Below are positions 25,046 to 37,442 of a stretch of 64,000 nucleotides of DNA, piece after piece. Position numbers and translations under genes: made by a program. Positions within the stretch are counted from its first letter, which is position 1, and each line of letters begins with the position of its first letter. This DNA is from Helicobacter cetorum MIT 00-7128. GTDB lineage: Bacteria; Campylobacterota; Campylobacteria; Campylobacterales; Helicobacteraceae. The notes beneath the pieces are model-generated. The model did no database searches. It worked only from the letters and a program-made list of their open reading frames with translations, and was not told the DNA's origin. The stretch covers positions 1,550,001 through 1,614,000 of the forward strand of contig NC_017737.1 in the NCBI RefSeq assembly GCF_000259255.1, in the 5' to 3' direction.

Positions 25046-26467
25046 ATGAAAAAACACAATAAAACCTTAAAAACTATCGCTATTTTAGGCCAGCCAAATG
25101 TTGGTAAAAGCTCTTTGTTTAACCGCTTGGCAAAAGAAAGAATCGCTATCACTTCTGATTTTGCTGGCACAACAAGAGATATTAATAAGCGTAAAATCCT
25201 CCTTAATGAAAAAGAAGTAGAGATACTAGATACAGGTGGGATTCATAAAGACGCTATTTTGTCTAAAGAAATTAAAGCGATTAATTTAAAAGCCGCTCAA
25301 ATGAGTGATTTAATTTTGTATGTCGTAGATGGCAAAACTATTCCTGAAGATAGCGATATTAAACTTTTTAGAGAGATTTTTAAAATCAATCCTAATTGCT
25401 TTTTAGTTATCAATAAAATTGATAATGACAAAGAAAAGGAAAAAGCCTATGCGTTCGCCTCTTTTGGCGTATCAAGTCATAGAAGTTTTAATATCTCTGT
25501 TTCGCACAATAGGGGCATTAACGCACTCATTAATGCTATATTGCTTGAATTAAATCTCTTAGTAAACTTAGAAGAAGATGATGATTTAGACATTTTAGAA
25601 AGCTTAGAAGTCCCTACTATCAATGAAAATCTTGAAAATGAAGAATTGGAAGATGAAAATGAAGAAGAAATCATTCAAGTAGGCATCATTGGGCGGGTGA
25701 ATGTGGGCAAAAGCTCATTATTAAACGCTCTCACACAAAAAGAAAGAAGCATTGTTTCTAATCTAGCTGGCACCACCATTGACCCTATAGATGAAACCAT
25801 TCTAGTGAATAATCAAAAAATTTGTTTTGTAGACACTGCAGGCATTAGGCATAGAGGCAAGATTGAAGGCATTGAGAAATACGCCCTAGAGCGCACCAAA
25901 AAAGCTTTAGAAAAATCTCACATCGTACTATTAGTTTTAGATGTGAGCGCGCCTTTTGTAGAATTAGATGAAAAGATTAGCTCTTTAGCCGATAAACATT
26001 CTTTAGGCATAATTCTCATTCTAAATAAATGGGATATCCGCTATGCACCCTATGAAGAAATCATAGCCACTTTAAAAAGAAAATTCCGCTTTTTAGAATA
26101 CGCCCCCATTATTACTACAAGTTGCCTAGAATCACGCCATATTAATGAAATCAAAACTAAAATTTTAGAAGTGTATGAGCAATTTTCTAAACGCATTCCT
26201 ACAAGTTTATTAAACCAAACTATCTTAAAGGCTACGCAAAGACACCCTTTACCAAGCGATCATGGAAAGCTTGTTAAAATCTATTATGCCACGCAATTTG
26301 CCACCAAACCCCCACAATTTTCTATTGTGATGAACCGCCCTAAGTCTTTACATTTTAGCTATAAGCGTTATTTAATTAATACCTTAAGAAAGGAATTTAA
26401 TTTTCTAGGCACACCCCTAATTATCAATGCTAAAGACAAAAAAGGCGCTAATAAAGAGCAAAATTGA
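25046..26467 (+). CDS. der: Ribosome-associated GTPase Der (EngA)
   Basis: Der is an essential GTPase in 50S ribosome assembly with two tandem G domains. The sequence shows [10 protein letters not shown] near residue 15 with DTGG and NKID, and [10 protein letters not shown] near 217 with DTAG and NKWD. The C-terminal KH-like domain follows. A very acidic linker of about 30 residues (near 180-210) joins the G domains. The length of 473 is normal. It is followed by hup in the usual Helicobacter order. Confidence 0.97.
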   Translation: MKKHNKTLKTIAILGQPNVGKSSLFNRLAKERIAITSDFAGTTRDINKRKILLNEKEVEILDTGGIHKDAILSKEIKAINLKAAQMSDLILYVVDGKTIPEDSDIKLFREIFKINPNCFLVINKIDNDKEKEKAYAFASFGVSSHRSFNISVSHNRGINALINAILLELNLLVNLEEDDDLDILESLEVPTINENLENEELEDENEEEIIQVGIIGRVNVGKSSLLNALTQKERSIVSNLAGTTIDPIDETILVNNQKICFVDTAGIRHRGKIEGIEKYALERTKKALEKSHIVLLVLDVSAPFVELDEKISSLADKHSLGIILILNKWDIRYAPYEEIIATLKRKFRFLEYAPIITTSCLESRHINEIKTKILEVYEQFSKRIPTSLLNQTILKATQRHPLPSDHGKLVKIYYATQFATKPPQFSIVMNRPKSLHFSYKRYLINTLRKEFNFLGTPLIINAKDKKGANKEQN

Positions 26468-26532
26468 TAAAAAAATTAAATTAACTCTATAGAATGGGTA
26501 CTTCAAGCTTGATTTATGCTTGAAATTTTGGC

Positions 26533-26538
26533 TATAAT
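26533..26538 (+). promoter_or_regulatory. -10 box for hup
   Basis: TATAAT in GGCTATAATTGCC. It predicts a leader of about 90 nt before the hup ATG at 26635, with AAAAGGGG as ribosome binding site. Confidence 0.6.
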
Positions 26539-26634
26539 TGCCCCTTGTAAGTCAAAGCTTAAGAGCGCTTGTTTTTAAAAATTTAATTTCAAGTTAGCAT
26601 TAGTTTTTGATATTTTTTAAAAGGGGTTTTTATA

Positions 26635-26916
26635 ATGAATAAAGCGGAATTTATTGATTTGGTTAAGGAATCAGGTGAATTTAGCAGTAAGAAAGACGCA
26701 GAAAATGCTATCAATGCTTTCACTCTAGCAGTAGAGACAGCTCTAAGCAAAGGTGAGAGCGTAGAATTAATTGGTTTTGGTAAGTTTGAGAGCGTTGAGC
26801 AAAAAGGTAAAGAGGGTAAGGTTCCCGGGACTGATAAAACTTACAAAACAGAAGATAAGCGTGTGCCTAAGTTCAAACCCGGCAAGATTCTTAAGCAAAA
26901 GGTTGAGGGCAAGTAA
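26635..26916 (+). CDS. hup: DNA-binding protein HU
   Basis: HU is the main nucleoid protein in Helicobacter and helps acid survival there. The 93-residue protein starts MNKAEFIDLVKESGEFSSK and contains the arm region GFGKFE near residue 45 and PGTDKTYKTEDKRVPKFKPGK with the DNA-intercalating proline context. It is a single gene followed by a hairpin and then a tRNA. Confidence 0.95.
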   Translation: MNKAEFIDLVKESGEFSSKKDAENAINAFTLAVETALSKGESVELIGFGKFESVEQKGKEGKVPGTDKTYKTEDKRVPKFKPGKILKQKVEGK

Positions 26917-26919
26917 AAC

Positions 26920-26953
26920 AGCTCCTAGCTTTTCTAAAAAGCTAGAGCTTTTT
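26920..26953 (+). terminator. Terminator after hup
   Basis: AGCTCCTAGCTT pairs with AAGCTAGAGCT with one mismatch or bulge, followed by TTTTT. It ends hup just before the tRNA-Arg gene. Confidence 0.75.
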
Positions 26954-26965
26954 GCGCAATAAGTT

Positions 26966-27042
26966 GTCTTTGTAGCTCAGCTGGATAGAGCGTACGATTC
27001 CTAATCGTAAGGTCGTGGGTTCGAATCCCGCCAAGGACACCA
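26966..27042 (+). tRNA. tRNA-Arg (CCT anticodon)
   Basis: A 77-nt cloverleaf with encoded CCA. The acceptor stem GTCTTTG/CAAGGAC includes one G-U pair. D-arm GCTCAGCTGGATAGAGC, anticodon loop TTCCTAA giving CCU, and T-arm GTGGGTTCGAATCCCGC are all present. Confidence 0.96.
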
Positions 27043-27495
27043 CTACAAAACACTCTTCCACCGGTATGTTTTAAATTTAAAAACTCCATTCAATCTGCTT
27101 TAATCAAGTATTATAAAATAAGAATTGGTATTTAACAATTTCTATTTAAAATTTATTTCAAGTTTAAAAGCTCCATTCAATCCATTTTAATTAAATAGAT
27201 GATTAAATAAACATGCGCCATTCATTAAGGGCGAGTTTAGCATTTAGCTTGAATGAAATTAATATTACCAATTATTCAATAGCATTCATCTATAAATAAT
27301 ATTTTATCTATACGCACTCATTATATTTTAAAAATATACACAATCACCCCCTACCTTAGCCTCCCCTTATCCAAGTTTTTCTAATCAATATAAATCAATC
27401 ATAAAAACAACCAATAAATTAGTTTAATGAGTTTTATAACAAGCTTAAAACACTCCTTATAAAATCACAAAACACAAATCCTTACAGAAAAATGA
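27043..27495. other. Gene-free AT-rich stretch with an imperfect direct repeat
   Basis: No coding frame with initiation signals is seen. A block beginning TTTAAAAACTCCATTCAATC at about 27078 recurs as TTTAAAAGCTCCATTCAATC at about 27163, followed in both by similar TTTAAT sequence. The rest is low-complexity AT DNA. It may hold a tRNA-linked insertion scar or just promoter DNA. Confidence 0.4.
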
Positions 27496-27501
27496 TATAA
27501 T
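27496..27501 (+). promoter_or_regulatory. -10 box for the LPP20-like lipoprotein gene
   Basis: TATAAT preceded by TGA (extended -10). It predicts a start near 27508 and a 25-nt leader with AAGGA before the ATG at 27533. This makes the upstream in-frame TTG at 27509 an unlikely start. Confidence 0.7.
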
Positions 27502-27532
27502 ACCCCCATTGAACTCACACAAGGAAAAATTC

Positions 27533-28135
27533 ATGCGTCTAAATCCTACCTTAATTGGTATTAATTCGTTACTTGTAGCAACTCTTTTGATGAGTGGTTG
27601 TAGTTTGTTTAAAAAGCGTAGTTCTAACGCTCAATTAATCCCCCCCTCAGCTACAGGCTTGCAAGCCCCCATTTATCCTCCTACCAATTTCACTCCAAGA
27701 AGAGTCCAGCCATTACCTAGCCCTCGCTTTGAAAATAATAATCAGCCAATAGTGAGAAATAACCCCACTAACGCCATTCCTAATACCCCTATGCTAACAC
27801 CCAATAACACCATAGAATTAAGCGCCGTAGGTATGGGTGTGGCTCCAGAATCTACTATTTCGCCCTCTCAAGCTCTAGCTCTAGCTAAAAGAGCGGCCAT
27901 TGTAGATGGCTATCGCCAATTAGGCGAAAAAATGTATGGTATTAGAGTGAACGCTCAAGACACCGTCAAAGATATGATTTTACAAAATTCTGTGATTAAG
28001 ACTAAAGTGAACGCTCTCATTCGCAACGCTGAAATCACTGAGACCATCTATAAAGACGGCTTATGCCAAGTGAGCATGGAGCTTAAACTAGATGGCAGAA
28101 TTTGGTATCGCATTTTGAGTGGAGCAAGAGGTTAA
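27533..28135 (+). CDS. LPP20-family lipoprotein
   Basis: The 200-residue protein starts MRLNPTLIGINSLLVATLLMSGCSLF, a lipoprotein signal with the lipid Cys in LMSGC. A Pro/Asn-rich linker follows. The C-terminal domain (about 100-200), containing SQALALAKRAAIVDGYRQLGEKMYG, is typical of the LPP20 fold. LPP20 proteins are surface or outer-membrane lipoproteins in Helicobacter of unclear role. A further lipoprotein and a FadL-like protein follow, suggesting an envelope operon. Confidence 0.82.
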   Translation: MRLNPTLIGINSLLVATLLMSGCSLFKKRSSNAQLIPPSATGLQAPIYPPTNFTPRRVQPLPSPRFENNNQPIVRNNPTNAIPNTPMLTPNNTIELSAVGMGVAPESTISPSQALALAKRAAIVDGYRQLGEKMYGIRVNAQDTVKDMILQNSVIKTKVNALIRNAEITETIYKDGLCQVSMELKLDGRIWYRILSGARG

Positions 28136-28153
28136 ATCTATTTTTATTAAGCT

Positions 28154-28765
28154 ATGCGACTTCTAAAAACTTGCTTATTAGTCTTGGCGCTTTTGATAAC
28201 TTCTTGTGCCAAGCACCCTTTCTCTAAGCAAACCCCAAAAACTAGGGAGCAAATCAAAGCAGATGAAGAGCGCAAAAAAAGGCAAGAGACTTTAGAGGCT
28301 TTACGCCAATTCAAGCTTATTTATATCAACACACCGGTTTTTCGCTTTTATGATTATGGCACAATCAAAAAGGATAAAAGCCACAATATTGAAGTAACCC
28401 TCTATAAATTCAGTCAAAAAGTAGGCGATATTTTTATGACTAAACACGACATCTGTTTTTCAGGCAGATGTTCGGCTAAGTGGTTAGCCGCAAGGGATTT
28501 GTTTGGCAAAGTGAGTTATGCCAATTTATTTGATGAAATCGTTTTAGGAAGAGATATTTTTAAGGGCTTAGGCAAACGCTACTTAACCCCTGATGATGTG
28601 ATTCAGCGCTTTCAAAAAAGCGGCGACATCATTCTTTATGAGCGTAAAAAAGGGCTGATTTCTTTTCAAAATTTAACTAAGCGTATTGCCATTAGGATTG
28701 AGCAATACGAACCATCACTGCAAGATATAGAAGACAATGAAAATGTTGATAAAGAACTCCCATGA
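28154..28765 (+). CDS. Putative lipoprotein, Helicobacter conserved
   Basis: The 203-residue protein has a lipoprotein signal (LLITSC, Cys near residue 18) and a charged Lys/Glu stretch. Its mature domain has FRFYDYGTIKKDKSHNIEVTLYKFSQKVGDIF. Two Cys in DICFSGRC may form a disulfide. The stop overlaps the start of the next gene (ATGA), indicating coupling to the FadL-like protein. I recognise no named family. It is present at the same position in H. pylori as I recall it. Confidence 0.75.
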   Translation: MRLLKTCLLVLALLITSCAKHPFSKQTPKTREQIKADEERKKRQETLEALRQFKLIYINTPVFRFYDYGTIKKDKSHNIEVTLYKFSQKVGDIFMTKHDICFSGRCSAKWLAARDLFGKVSYANLFDEIVLGRDIFKGLGKRYLTPDDVIQRFQKSGDIILYERKKGLISFQNLTKRIAIRIEQYEPSLQDIEDNENVDKELP

Positions 28766-30540
28766 AAAAAATAAAAAACCATTCTTTTAAAACTTTAACC
28801 CAAAAATCTTTTTCCCCTCCTTTAAAACTAGGCTCTTTTCTACTATCCTTATTGCCCACCCTCTCCTATGCTAATGGTTTTAAAGTTCAAGAACAAAGTC
28901 TTAATGGCACCGCTCTAGGCTCTGCATATGTTGCCGGAGCTAGGGGTGCTGATGCCGTGTTTTACAATCCGGCTAACATGGGCTTTGCCAATGATTTAGG
29001 CGAAAATAAAAGCGAATTTGAAATCACCACCACCGTGATTAATATCCCAGCTTTTACCTTTAAGGTCCCTACCACTAATCAAGGTTTGTATTCGGTTACG
29101 AGTTTGCAAGTGGATAAAAGTCAGCAAGATGTTATGAAAATTATTGGCATCATTGGATTAGGCAATATTTTACACGCACTTGGCAACGCCGGTGGCTTAC
29201 CAGAAGCCATAAATCGCATTCAAGGACTGATGAATTTAACCAACCAAAAAGTCGTAACGCTTTCTTCTGCACCGGACACTCAAATTGTGAATGGCTGGAC
29301 AGGCACGACTAATTTTGTATTACCCAAATTCTTTTATAAGACTCGCACGCATAATGGCTTTACTTTTGGAGGGAGTTTCACTGCTCCTAGTGGCTTAGGC
29401 ATGAAATGGAATGGTAAGGGCGGAGAGTTTTTGCAAAATGTCTTCATTATGATGGTAGAGCTTGCCCCTAGCATGAGCTATACGATAAACAACCGCTTTT
29501 CCGTAGGCATTGGCTTAAGAGGGCTTTATGCAACCGGAAAGTTTGATAACACCGTTTATGTGCCTTTAGAGGGCGATTCTATTCTTACAGCACAGCAAAT
29601 CCTAAACTTACCCAATGATGTTTTTGCCAATCAAGTGCCAAAAAACATGATGTCATTACTAGGCAATATTGGCTATCAACCCGCCCTTGAATGCCAAAAA
29701 GCCGGTGGAGATATTAACACCCAAAGCTGTCAAAACTTCTACAATGGTTTGAAACAAATCATGGGCTATAGCGGATTGCAAAAAGCTGTAGCAAGCCTTT
29801 ATGGCACGACCAAAGTCGTGCAACAATCTAATGGCAATGGCATGTCAGGGGGATACAGACTAGCTGGAAGTTTGCGGGTGTTTGAAAATGGCATGTTTTC
29901 TGCGGTATATAATTCTTCAGTTACTTTTAATATGAAAGGCGATTTAGTCGCTATCACACAGCTTGGCCCCTCTTTAGGAAATGTTCTTACTAAAGGGAGC
30001 TTAAACATCAATGTTTCACTCCCCCAAACTCTCAGTCTAGCTTATGCGCATGAGTTTTTTAAAAAGCGCTTGAGAATTGAGGGCGTGTTTGAGCGCACCT
30101 TTTGGAGTCAAGGGAATAAATTCTTAGTAACCCCTGATTTTGCTAACGCCACTTACAAGGGCTTGAGCGGAACGGTTGCCTCGCTCAATTCCGAAACGCT
30201 TAAAAAAATGGTCGGCTTAGCGAATTTTAAAAGCGTAATGAATATGGGGAATGGCTGGAGAGACACTAATACCTTTAGATTAGGCGTAACTTACATGGGG
30301 AGGAGCTTACGCTTAATGGGAGCACTTGATTATGACCAAGCCCCAAGCCCTCAAGACGCTATTGGTATTCCAGATTCCAATGGTTATACCATAGCTTTTG
30401 GGGCTAAATACCATTTTAGGGGCTTTGATTTAGGTTGGGGGGGAAGTTTTACTTTTAAGAGCAATCGCTCTAGCTTGTATCAATCCCCAACGATTGGACA
30501 ATTAAGAATTTTTAGTGCCTCTTTGGGGTATCGTTGGTAA
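28762..30540 (+). CDS. FadL/OmpP1-family outer membrane channel
   Basis: The 592-residue protein has a signal peptide ending SYA and the mature start NGFKVQEQSLNGTALGSAYVAGARGADAVFYNPANMG, the N-terminal hatch pattern of FadL. The NPA motif is intact. The C-terminus ends with alternating hydrophobic residues LRIFSASLGYRW. FadL proteins carry hydrophobic substrates across the outer membrane. In Helicobacter the substrate is not established. It is translationally coupled to the lipoprotein before it. Confidence 0.88.
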   Translation: MKKIKNHSFKTLTQKSFSPPLKLGSFLLSLLPTLSYANGFKVQEQSLNGTALGSAYVAGARGADAVFYNPANMGFANDLGENKSEFEITTTVINIPAFTFKVPTTNQGLYSVTSLQVDKSQQDVMKIIGIIGLGNILHALGNAGGLPEAINRIQGLMNLTNQKVVTLSSAPDTQIVNGWTGTTNFVLPKFFYKTRTHNGFTFGGSFTAPSGLGMKWNGKGGEFLQNVFIMMVELAPSMSYTINNRFSVGIGLRGLYATGKFDNTVYVPLEGDSILTAQQILNLPNDVFANQVPKNMMSLLGNIGYQPALECQKAGGDINTQSCQNFYNGLKQIMGYSGLQKAVASLYGTTKVVQQSNGNGMSGGYRLAGSLRVFENGMFSAVYNSSVTFNMKGDLVAITQLGPSLGNVLTKGSLNINVSLPQTLSLAYAHEFFKKRLRIEGVFERTFWSQGNKFLVTPDFANATYKGLSGTVASLNSETLKKMVGLANFKSVMNMGNGWRDTNTFRLGVTYMGRSLRLMGALDYDQAPSPQDAIGIPDSNGYTIAFGAKYHFRGFDLGWGGSFTFKSNRSSLYQSPTIGQLRIFSASLGYRW

Positions 30541-32809
<2,269 letters not shown>

Positions 32810-32810
<1 letters not shown>

Positions 32811-33547
32811 TGCTAGAAGCCCTAAACGCCCTTAATCAGCTTAACACTCTTAGTTCTAAAAATACCACGCACAATTTCAACGCCACTTTACCCATACTCT
32901 TAAAAGTGCTAGAAAAACAAGATAAAAATCTTTTTCTCTTGCAAGTGGGTAATAGAATCATACCCACTCAAAGCGAGCAAGAATTACAAATCAATCAGCC
33001 TTATTTTGCAACTATGCAAAGAAATCAGCTTGGCGATATCGTGCTTAAAAACCTAGTCATAGCCCCCAAAATTTTAGAAGAACTAGATGACTTACCAGCC
33101 CTTGAGATTAAGCATTTAAAAGAAATATTGACTAAAGATTCAAGCACGCCTTTAAAAGAATACAAAGAGCTTTTGAGCGAAAAATTAATCCATGCTAAGA
33201 ACTCTCAAGAATTTTTGAACCTAGCTAACATGCTTTTAAGCTTGCAATCACAAGTCTTAAGTTTTGTCATTCAAAACGAACATAAAAAAGCCTTTTTGCA
33301 AATGAAAGCTAAAAAACAGAGTGTTGATTTTTACGCCCTTTACCCCAACTTAGGCGAAATAAATGGCAATATTTATCTCAAAGAAAAAGAAAAGCAACTT
33401 TTTTTAAAAACCACACACCAAAGAACCAAAGAAGTTTTAGAAGAACAAATCCATTCGCTTTTTGGCTTTGCTAGGGTTGAAATTGTGTGCGAAAAAGTGA
33501 GTATGCTCTTTAAATTTGAAGAGAGACTATTAGACACGCTGGGCTAG
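32810..33547 (+). CDS. Conserved Helicobacter protein of unknown function
   Basis: The 245-residue protein starts one base into the coaBC stop. It is mainly helical, Leu/Lys/Glu-rich, without signal peptide or membrane span, and ends with a small mixed region FGFARVEIVCEKVSMLFKFEERLLDTLG. It resembles flagellar hook-length control (FliK-like) proteins only in general composition. I cannot assign a role. Position after coaBC is shared with H. pylori as I recall it. Confidence 0.7.
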
Positions 33548-33690
33548 AAAAATCAGCCTAAAACCTTAAAATTGTTTCTTAAAAATACACTTACCCCCTT
33601 AGAAAAACATTTGATAATTAATGCTGATTGTTTTAAGTTATTTTTAGAACTTTATTAGATAACATACGCAAAGGTAAAGATGCGCCTAGT

Positions 33691-33750
33691 ATTTCTTAAT
33701 ATATTTCTTAATATATTTCTTAATATATTTCTTAATATATTTCTTAATTA
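33691..33750. repeat. 12-bp tandem repeat upstream of the phase-variable OMP
   Basis: Four exact copies of ATTTCTTAATAT and a fifth that differs in the last two bases. The block lies 36 bp before the ATG at 33786. Copy-number change would alter the distance between any upstream promoter element and the gene. It lies at the expected promoter position and could itself supply -10-like sequence. Confidence 0.85.
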
Positions 33751-33785
33751 GGTCTGTTACTTATAGATAAAAGGACAAATCTAAA

Positions 33786-36489
33786 ATGAGAAACTCTTTT
33801 AACAGCTTTTTAAAAGTAATGTCTGCAATCCCTATACCCCTATCTATACCCAAAAAAATTCGTTTTTTTTTTTTTCTTAAATAGTATTTTTTATCTTGTT
33901 TGTTTAGGAAACTTATTAGCTCACCCAAAAGACGGCTTTTTTGTAGAGGGAGGCTTACAAACAGGAACTTTACAGACTGAGACCTACGAGCAATCCTACA
34001 TTACTTTAGACAACAAGCCCAATAAAGAACCTAATAGCCAAATTATCCAATCTAGCATTTTAAACAAAAACGCCCATTCAGTGTGGTGCAATCCTAGCGA
34101 CCCCTCGTGCTATTTTAAAACCAATAATAGTTTAAACACTTGTGCCATTGGCGATAAAGCATGTAATAATGCTTGCAATGGTGCGAAAAATTGCATGGAC
34201 AATAATTCACTTGTCTCTCAAAGTGTCTTAGATAGTATCAAGGTCAATACCGATGCGCTTGTTAGTGCGAGCTTAGATAAGGGGGATTTAAAAATCAGTA
34301 ATTTCTTGCCCTATAATTTAAGTAATGTAACTTTAATGGCTCACATCAATGGCAAGGAAATCCCCCTAGCTCTCTTAGAAAATATCTCAGCGTATGAAGA
34401 CTACACTCTAAATGCCAATACGATTACCAAGCTTAAAGAACTCCTAAAAACTGATTCTAATATCACCTTTAGCTTTCAAGCCTCTAATTTTTCCAATACT
34501 CAAACCACTAGAGTGCTAGAGCAAATGAACTCTATGAAAGAAAATCTATGGCTTAAATTTAGCGATAACCCCTATGGAAGTGCGAATAATTGGATTAAAA
34601 TGAGCGTGCAAGATGTGGAAAACTACATCAATATCTATGAAAACCTAAGCGCTCTTTTAAACTCTCAAAGCTTTAAAAACGCTGTTTTAAACGCTCCCTT
34701 TCAATTTTCTAACGACCAATCCCCTTTTCAACAGGCTTTGACCGAAGTAGTGGATATTAATGGCACAATGTATAGGATAGGCGCTATGACTAAAGCCTTT
34801 GAAGAAGAAAACCACCTAGACCCACAAAAAGATAAAATCATAGGGGCAATCTACACTATGGGAAAAGACCCCCAAATTAAAGGCTATATCACACAAAACA
34901 CTGCTTATAATCAAGGGCAATACTTCATTCATTTTGCAAGTAAAGGGCAAAACTATAAAGAAGTGCAAGGCAAAATCTATTTTGAACCCGAATATAATGG
35001 CGATGTGCCTTATGCCATGATAAATGGCAAAAAAGAATATGGCGCATGCATTAGCACTTCCAACAATAGCTCGCAATATGTGCCTACAAGCGAATGCTTA
35101 AATAGCAATCAAATCAGAGACCCCTACACAACAAAAAATGGTGCTACCATTCAATGGGTTTCTTACAATGTTATCTCTAAGCAAAAGATTTATGATACTT
35201 ATACCAAAAGCTATGGCGTTACTCTAGGGCTTTTAAGTAAAGGGGCATGGGGTGATGAGGGGGCAACCTTTCCTAATAAACAAATTATGGGGTTGCAACA
35301 AGGCTTGATTTCCCCCACTAATAACCAAGCCCTACTCAACTATCAAAAATTCTATGGCTATAATGACAACTATAACACCCCTAGCCGTGTTGAATATCTC
35401 CCCCCAAAAATCTGTGGTGCAAAGTGCTACCAAACCGTTCAAGATAATGGCATGAGTGCTCGTAGCTCTATCAATGTATTGTTCCATGAATTTGGGCATC
35501 TTATCGGTTATAATTGGGGTAATAATCCAAATGAACTTAAATTTAAATATGAAGTTAAAACAAACAATAAAATAGAAATCAAATACAAATACAATGGCAA
35601 TTTATATATAGGGCATTGTGGGGATTTGACCTTTCCGGGCGGAGAACTAAGCGGAGATTATGGACACGATGGTTTTCATTGTAACCTAATAGGTCCAGTA
35701 GGCTCTGGGGACTACCCCCTAACCTATCCCCTCTACATTCCTAATAAAGCTGGGCCAAACACCAACAACCCTGTCATCTTTGCTGGAATGACCGGGCTTA
35801 TGTTAAGCGTGTATATGAATTTAGAAAAAAACAACCAACTCACCATTAATTACAACACCATTGGCAAAAACACTCAAAGAGCCAAAGAAGAAGTGTTAGT
35901 GAGTAAAATGCGCTACAGCCTCGCACAAAAAGCCACCATAAGGCATATTCTAAGTGCTTTTTCCAAAAGGACTACCAATGCGATGATAGGATTTGATATT
36001 TTAGGGGGGTATCAAAAATATTATAATGATTATGTAGGGATTTCTTACTATGGGTTTTTAAATTACAACTATTCCAAACAACGCAATTTCTTAAATCAAG
36101 TCAATCAAATTGGCTTTGGTATCGGCTCAAACTTATTGCTAGATTTTTTCACAACTTATAAAAACACTATCATAAGAAATCAAAAAGATAAAACAAACCT
36201 CATTAAACAAAAGCTTTTTCAAAGCTCATTAGGGAGCTTTCTAGGCTTAAGAGCCGTATATAATGGCTATGCTTTTGCTAATTCCTACACCAACTATGGT
36301 AATTTAAATTTTATAGGTGGGTTTAGTTATAGAATCAAGCATTCTAAATATTCTATTGGTATTTCTATCCCCCTTATTCAAGACACTATCAAAAAGGCTC
36401 AACATAATCCATTAAGCTCTAACTATGCAAGCTTAAATCTTGGAGCAAGCCATTTCAATGTGTTTTTTAACTATGGGTGGGTATTTTAA
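33786..36489 (+). pseudogene. Outer membrane protein with HEXXH motif, switched off by a T13 tract
   Basis: ATG at 33786 opens a signal-peptide frame, but a run of 13 T (33863-33875) leads to TAG 33 codons in. Losing one T, or gaining two, gives one open frame of 900 residues. That frame joins exactly to the long frame covering 34081-36489. The product has many Cys pairs near its N-terminus and ends FNVFFNYGWVF, a barrel with terminal Phe. VLFHEFGHLIGY near residue 567 is a zinc-protease-like HEXXH in an extracellular region. It fits the large Hop/Hof-like Helicobacter outer membrane proteins. It is likely a phase-variable gene in the off state rather than a dead one. Confidence 0.85.
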
Positions 36490-36506
36490 AATATAAATAA
36501 GACTTA

Positions 36507-37442
36507 TTAATCTTTTTTAGTCTTTAAAAATGCCCTTAGGGTTTCCAAAATTAAAGATAAAAAGCCTTTTAAAAAATAGTAGCTATCTTTAAGCAACAAG
36601 AAAATGAAGTTGCTCTCATTAATACCCTTTTTTCTCAAAGCCCCTATAAAAGTGCTTTTTAAAGTGCTTTTTGGCGCTACTTGCTCTTCTTGGTTAGGAA
36701 TATTTTTAAAATAATCTGTTGTTTGAGTTTTTTCTTTCCCTAAATCTAGGCGTTCTTTGACCTCATTAGAAACACCCTTTTGTGAAGATAAGGGCAAAAT
36801 TTGTGCTAATGCGCTATTAGGCACTAAAGCATAGATTTTTGCGTAGTTCTTAGCTAATTCAATGGCTTGAAAATCCAAACTTTTAGAATGCTGGCAATCT
36901 GCATGAACGGGAAATAAAGCGCTTTTCTCCTCATAAAAATGCCCTAAACTATTTTCATAAAAATCAATCCCACACAAATAGATTTCTTTATAGCCTAGAG
37001 CAATCGCTACAATTAACATCATAATTCCACTTGTAAAATGCTGATTATAAAAATTGCGGTATTTTGAATGCAAGGCAAAAAATGGCTCTAAATCCTTTAA
37101 ATACGAATAAGTAGAACGAATCCCAACATAATTTCTATCTAGGTATTCTTGCGTCAATTGCTGATGATTATTAAAATAGTCATACAATCCCACATGTGTG
37201 CAATAAATTTGCTCCAAATGATACTCGGAGTTTTTAACTATGGATTGAGCTACTTTCATTTGCAAATCAAACACACAAGCGTTAAAAAACACCCCCTTAA
37301 CTTCTTTTCCCAAATAATACTTGTCTTCAAAATAGAATTGATTACATCTAAAAACATCAAAGTCTTTAGGAAAAAGCGAATAGTCTAAATCTTTGATGCT
37401 AGGGCCATTGCCGGCAATAATAAGGGGCTTTCTTAAATTCAT
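36507..37442 (-). CDS. GT42 sialyltransferase (second copy)
   Basis: The 311-residue protein matches the Campylobacter Cst-II type family GT42, which moves sialic acid from CMP-Neu5Ac to LPS or LOS sugars. Visible motifs are IIAGNGPSIKDLDY at 8-21, FRCNQFYFEDKYYLGK, GYKEIYLCGIDFY and QHSKSLDFQAIELAKNYAKIYALVPNS. The His of QHSK corresponds to the catalytic His of Cst-II. The C-terminus is basic and hydrophobic, suited to membrane association. The ATG overlaps the stop of the upstream GT42 gene (ATGA), so its translation depends on that frame, which contains a G12 tract. Confidence 0.88.
   Translation of the reverse strand: MNLRKPLIIAGNGPSIKDLDYSLFPKDFDVFRCNQFYFEDKYYLGKEVKGVFFNACVFDLQMKVAQSIVKNSEYHLEQIYCTHVGLYDYFNNHQQLTQEYLDRNYVGIRSTYSYLKDLEPFFALHSKYRNFYNQHFTSGIMMLIVAIALGYKEIYLCGIDFYENSLGHFYEEKSALFPVHADCQHSKSLDFQAIELAKNYAKIYALVPNSALAQILPLSSQKGVSNEVKERLDLGKEKTQTTDYFKNIPNQEEQVAPKSTLKSTFIGALRKKGINESNFIFLLLKDSYYFLKGFLSLILETLRAFLKTKKD

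Noticed and set aside
27509-27532. TTG start adding eight residues to the LPP20-like lipoprotein
   Set aside because: The predicted transcript starts at about this base, and AAGGA is placed for the ATG at 27533.
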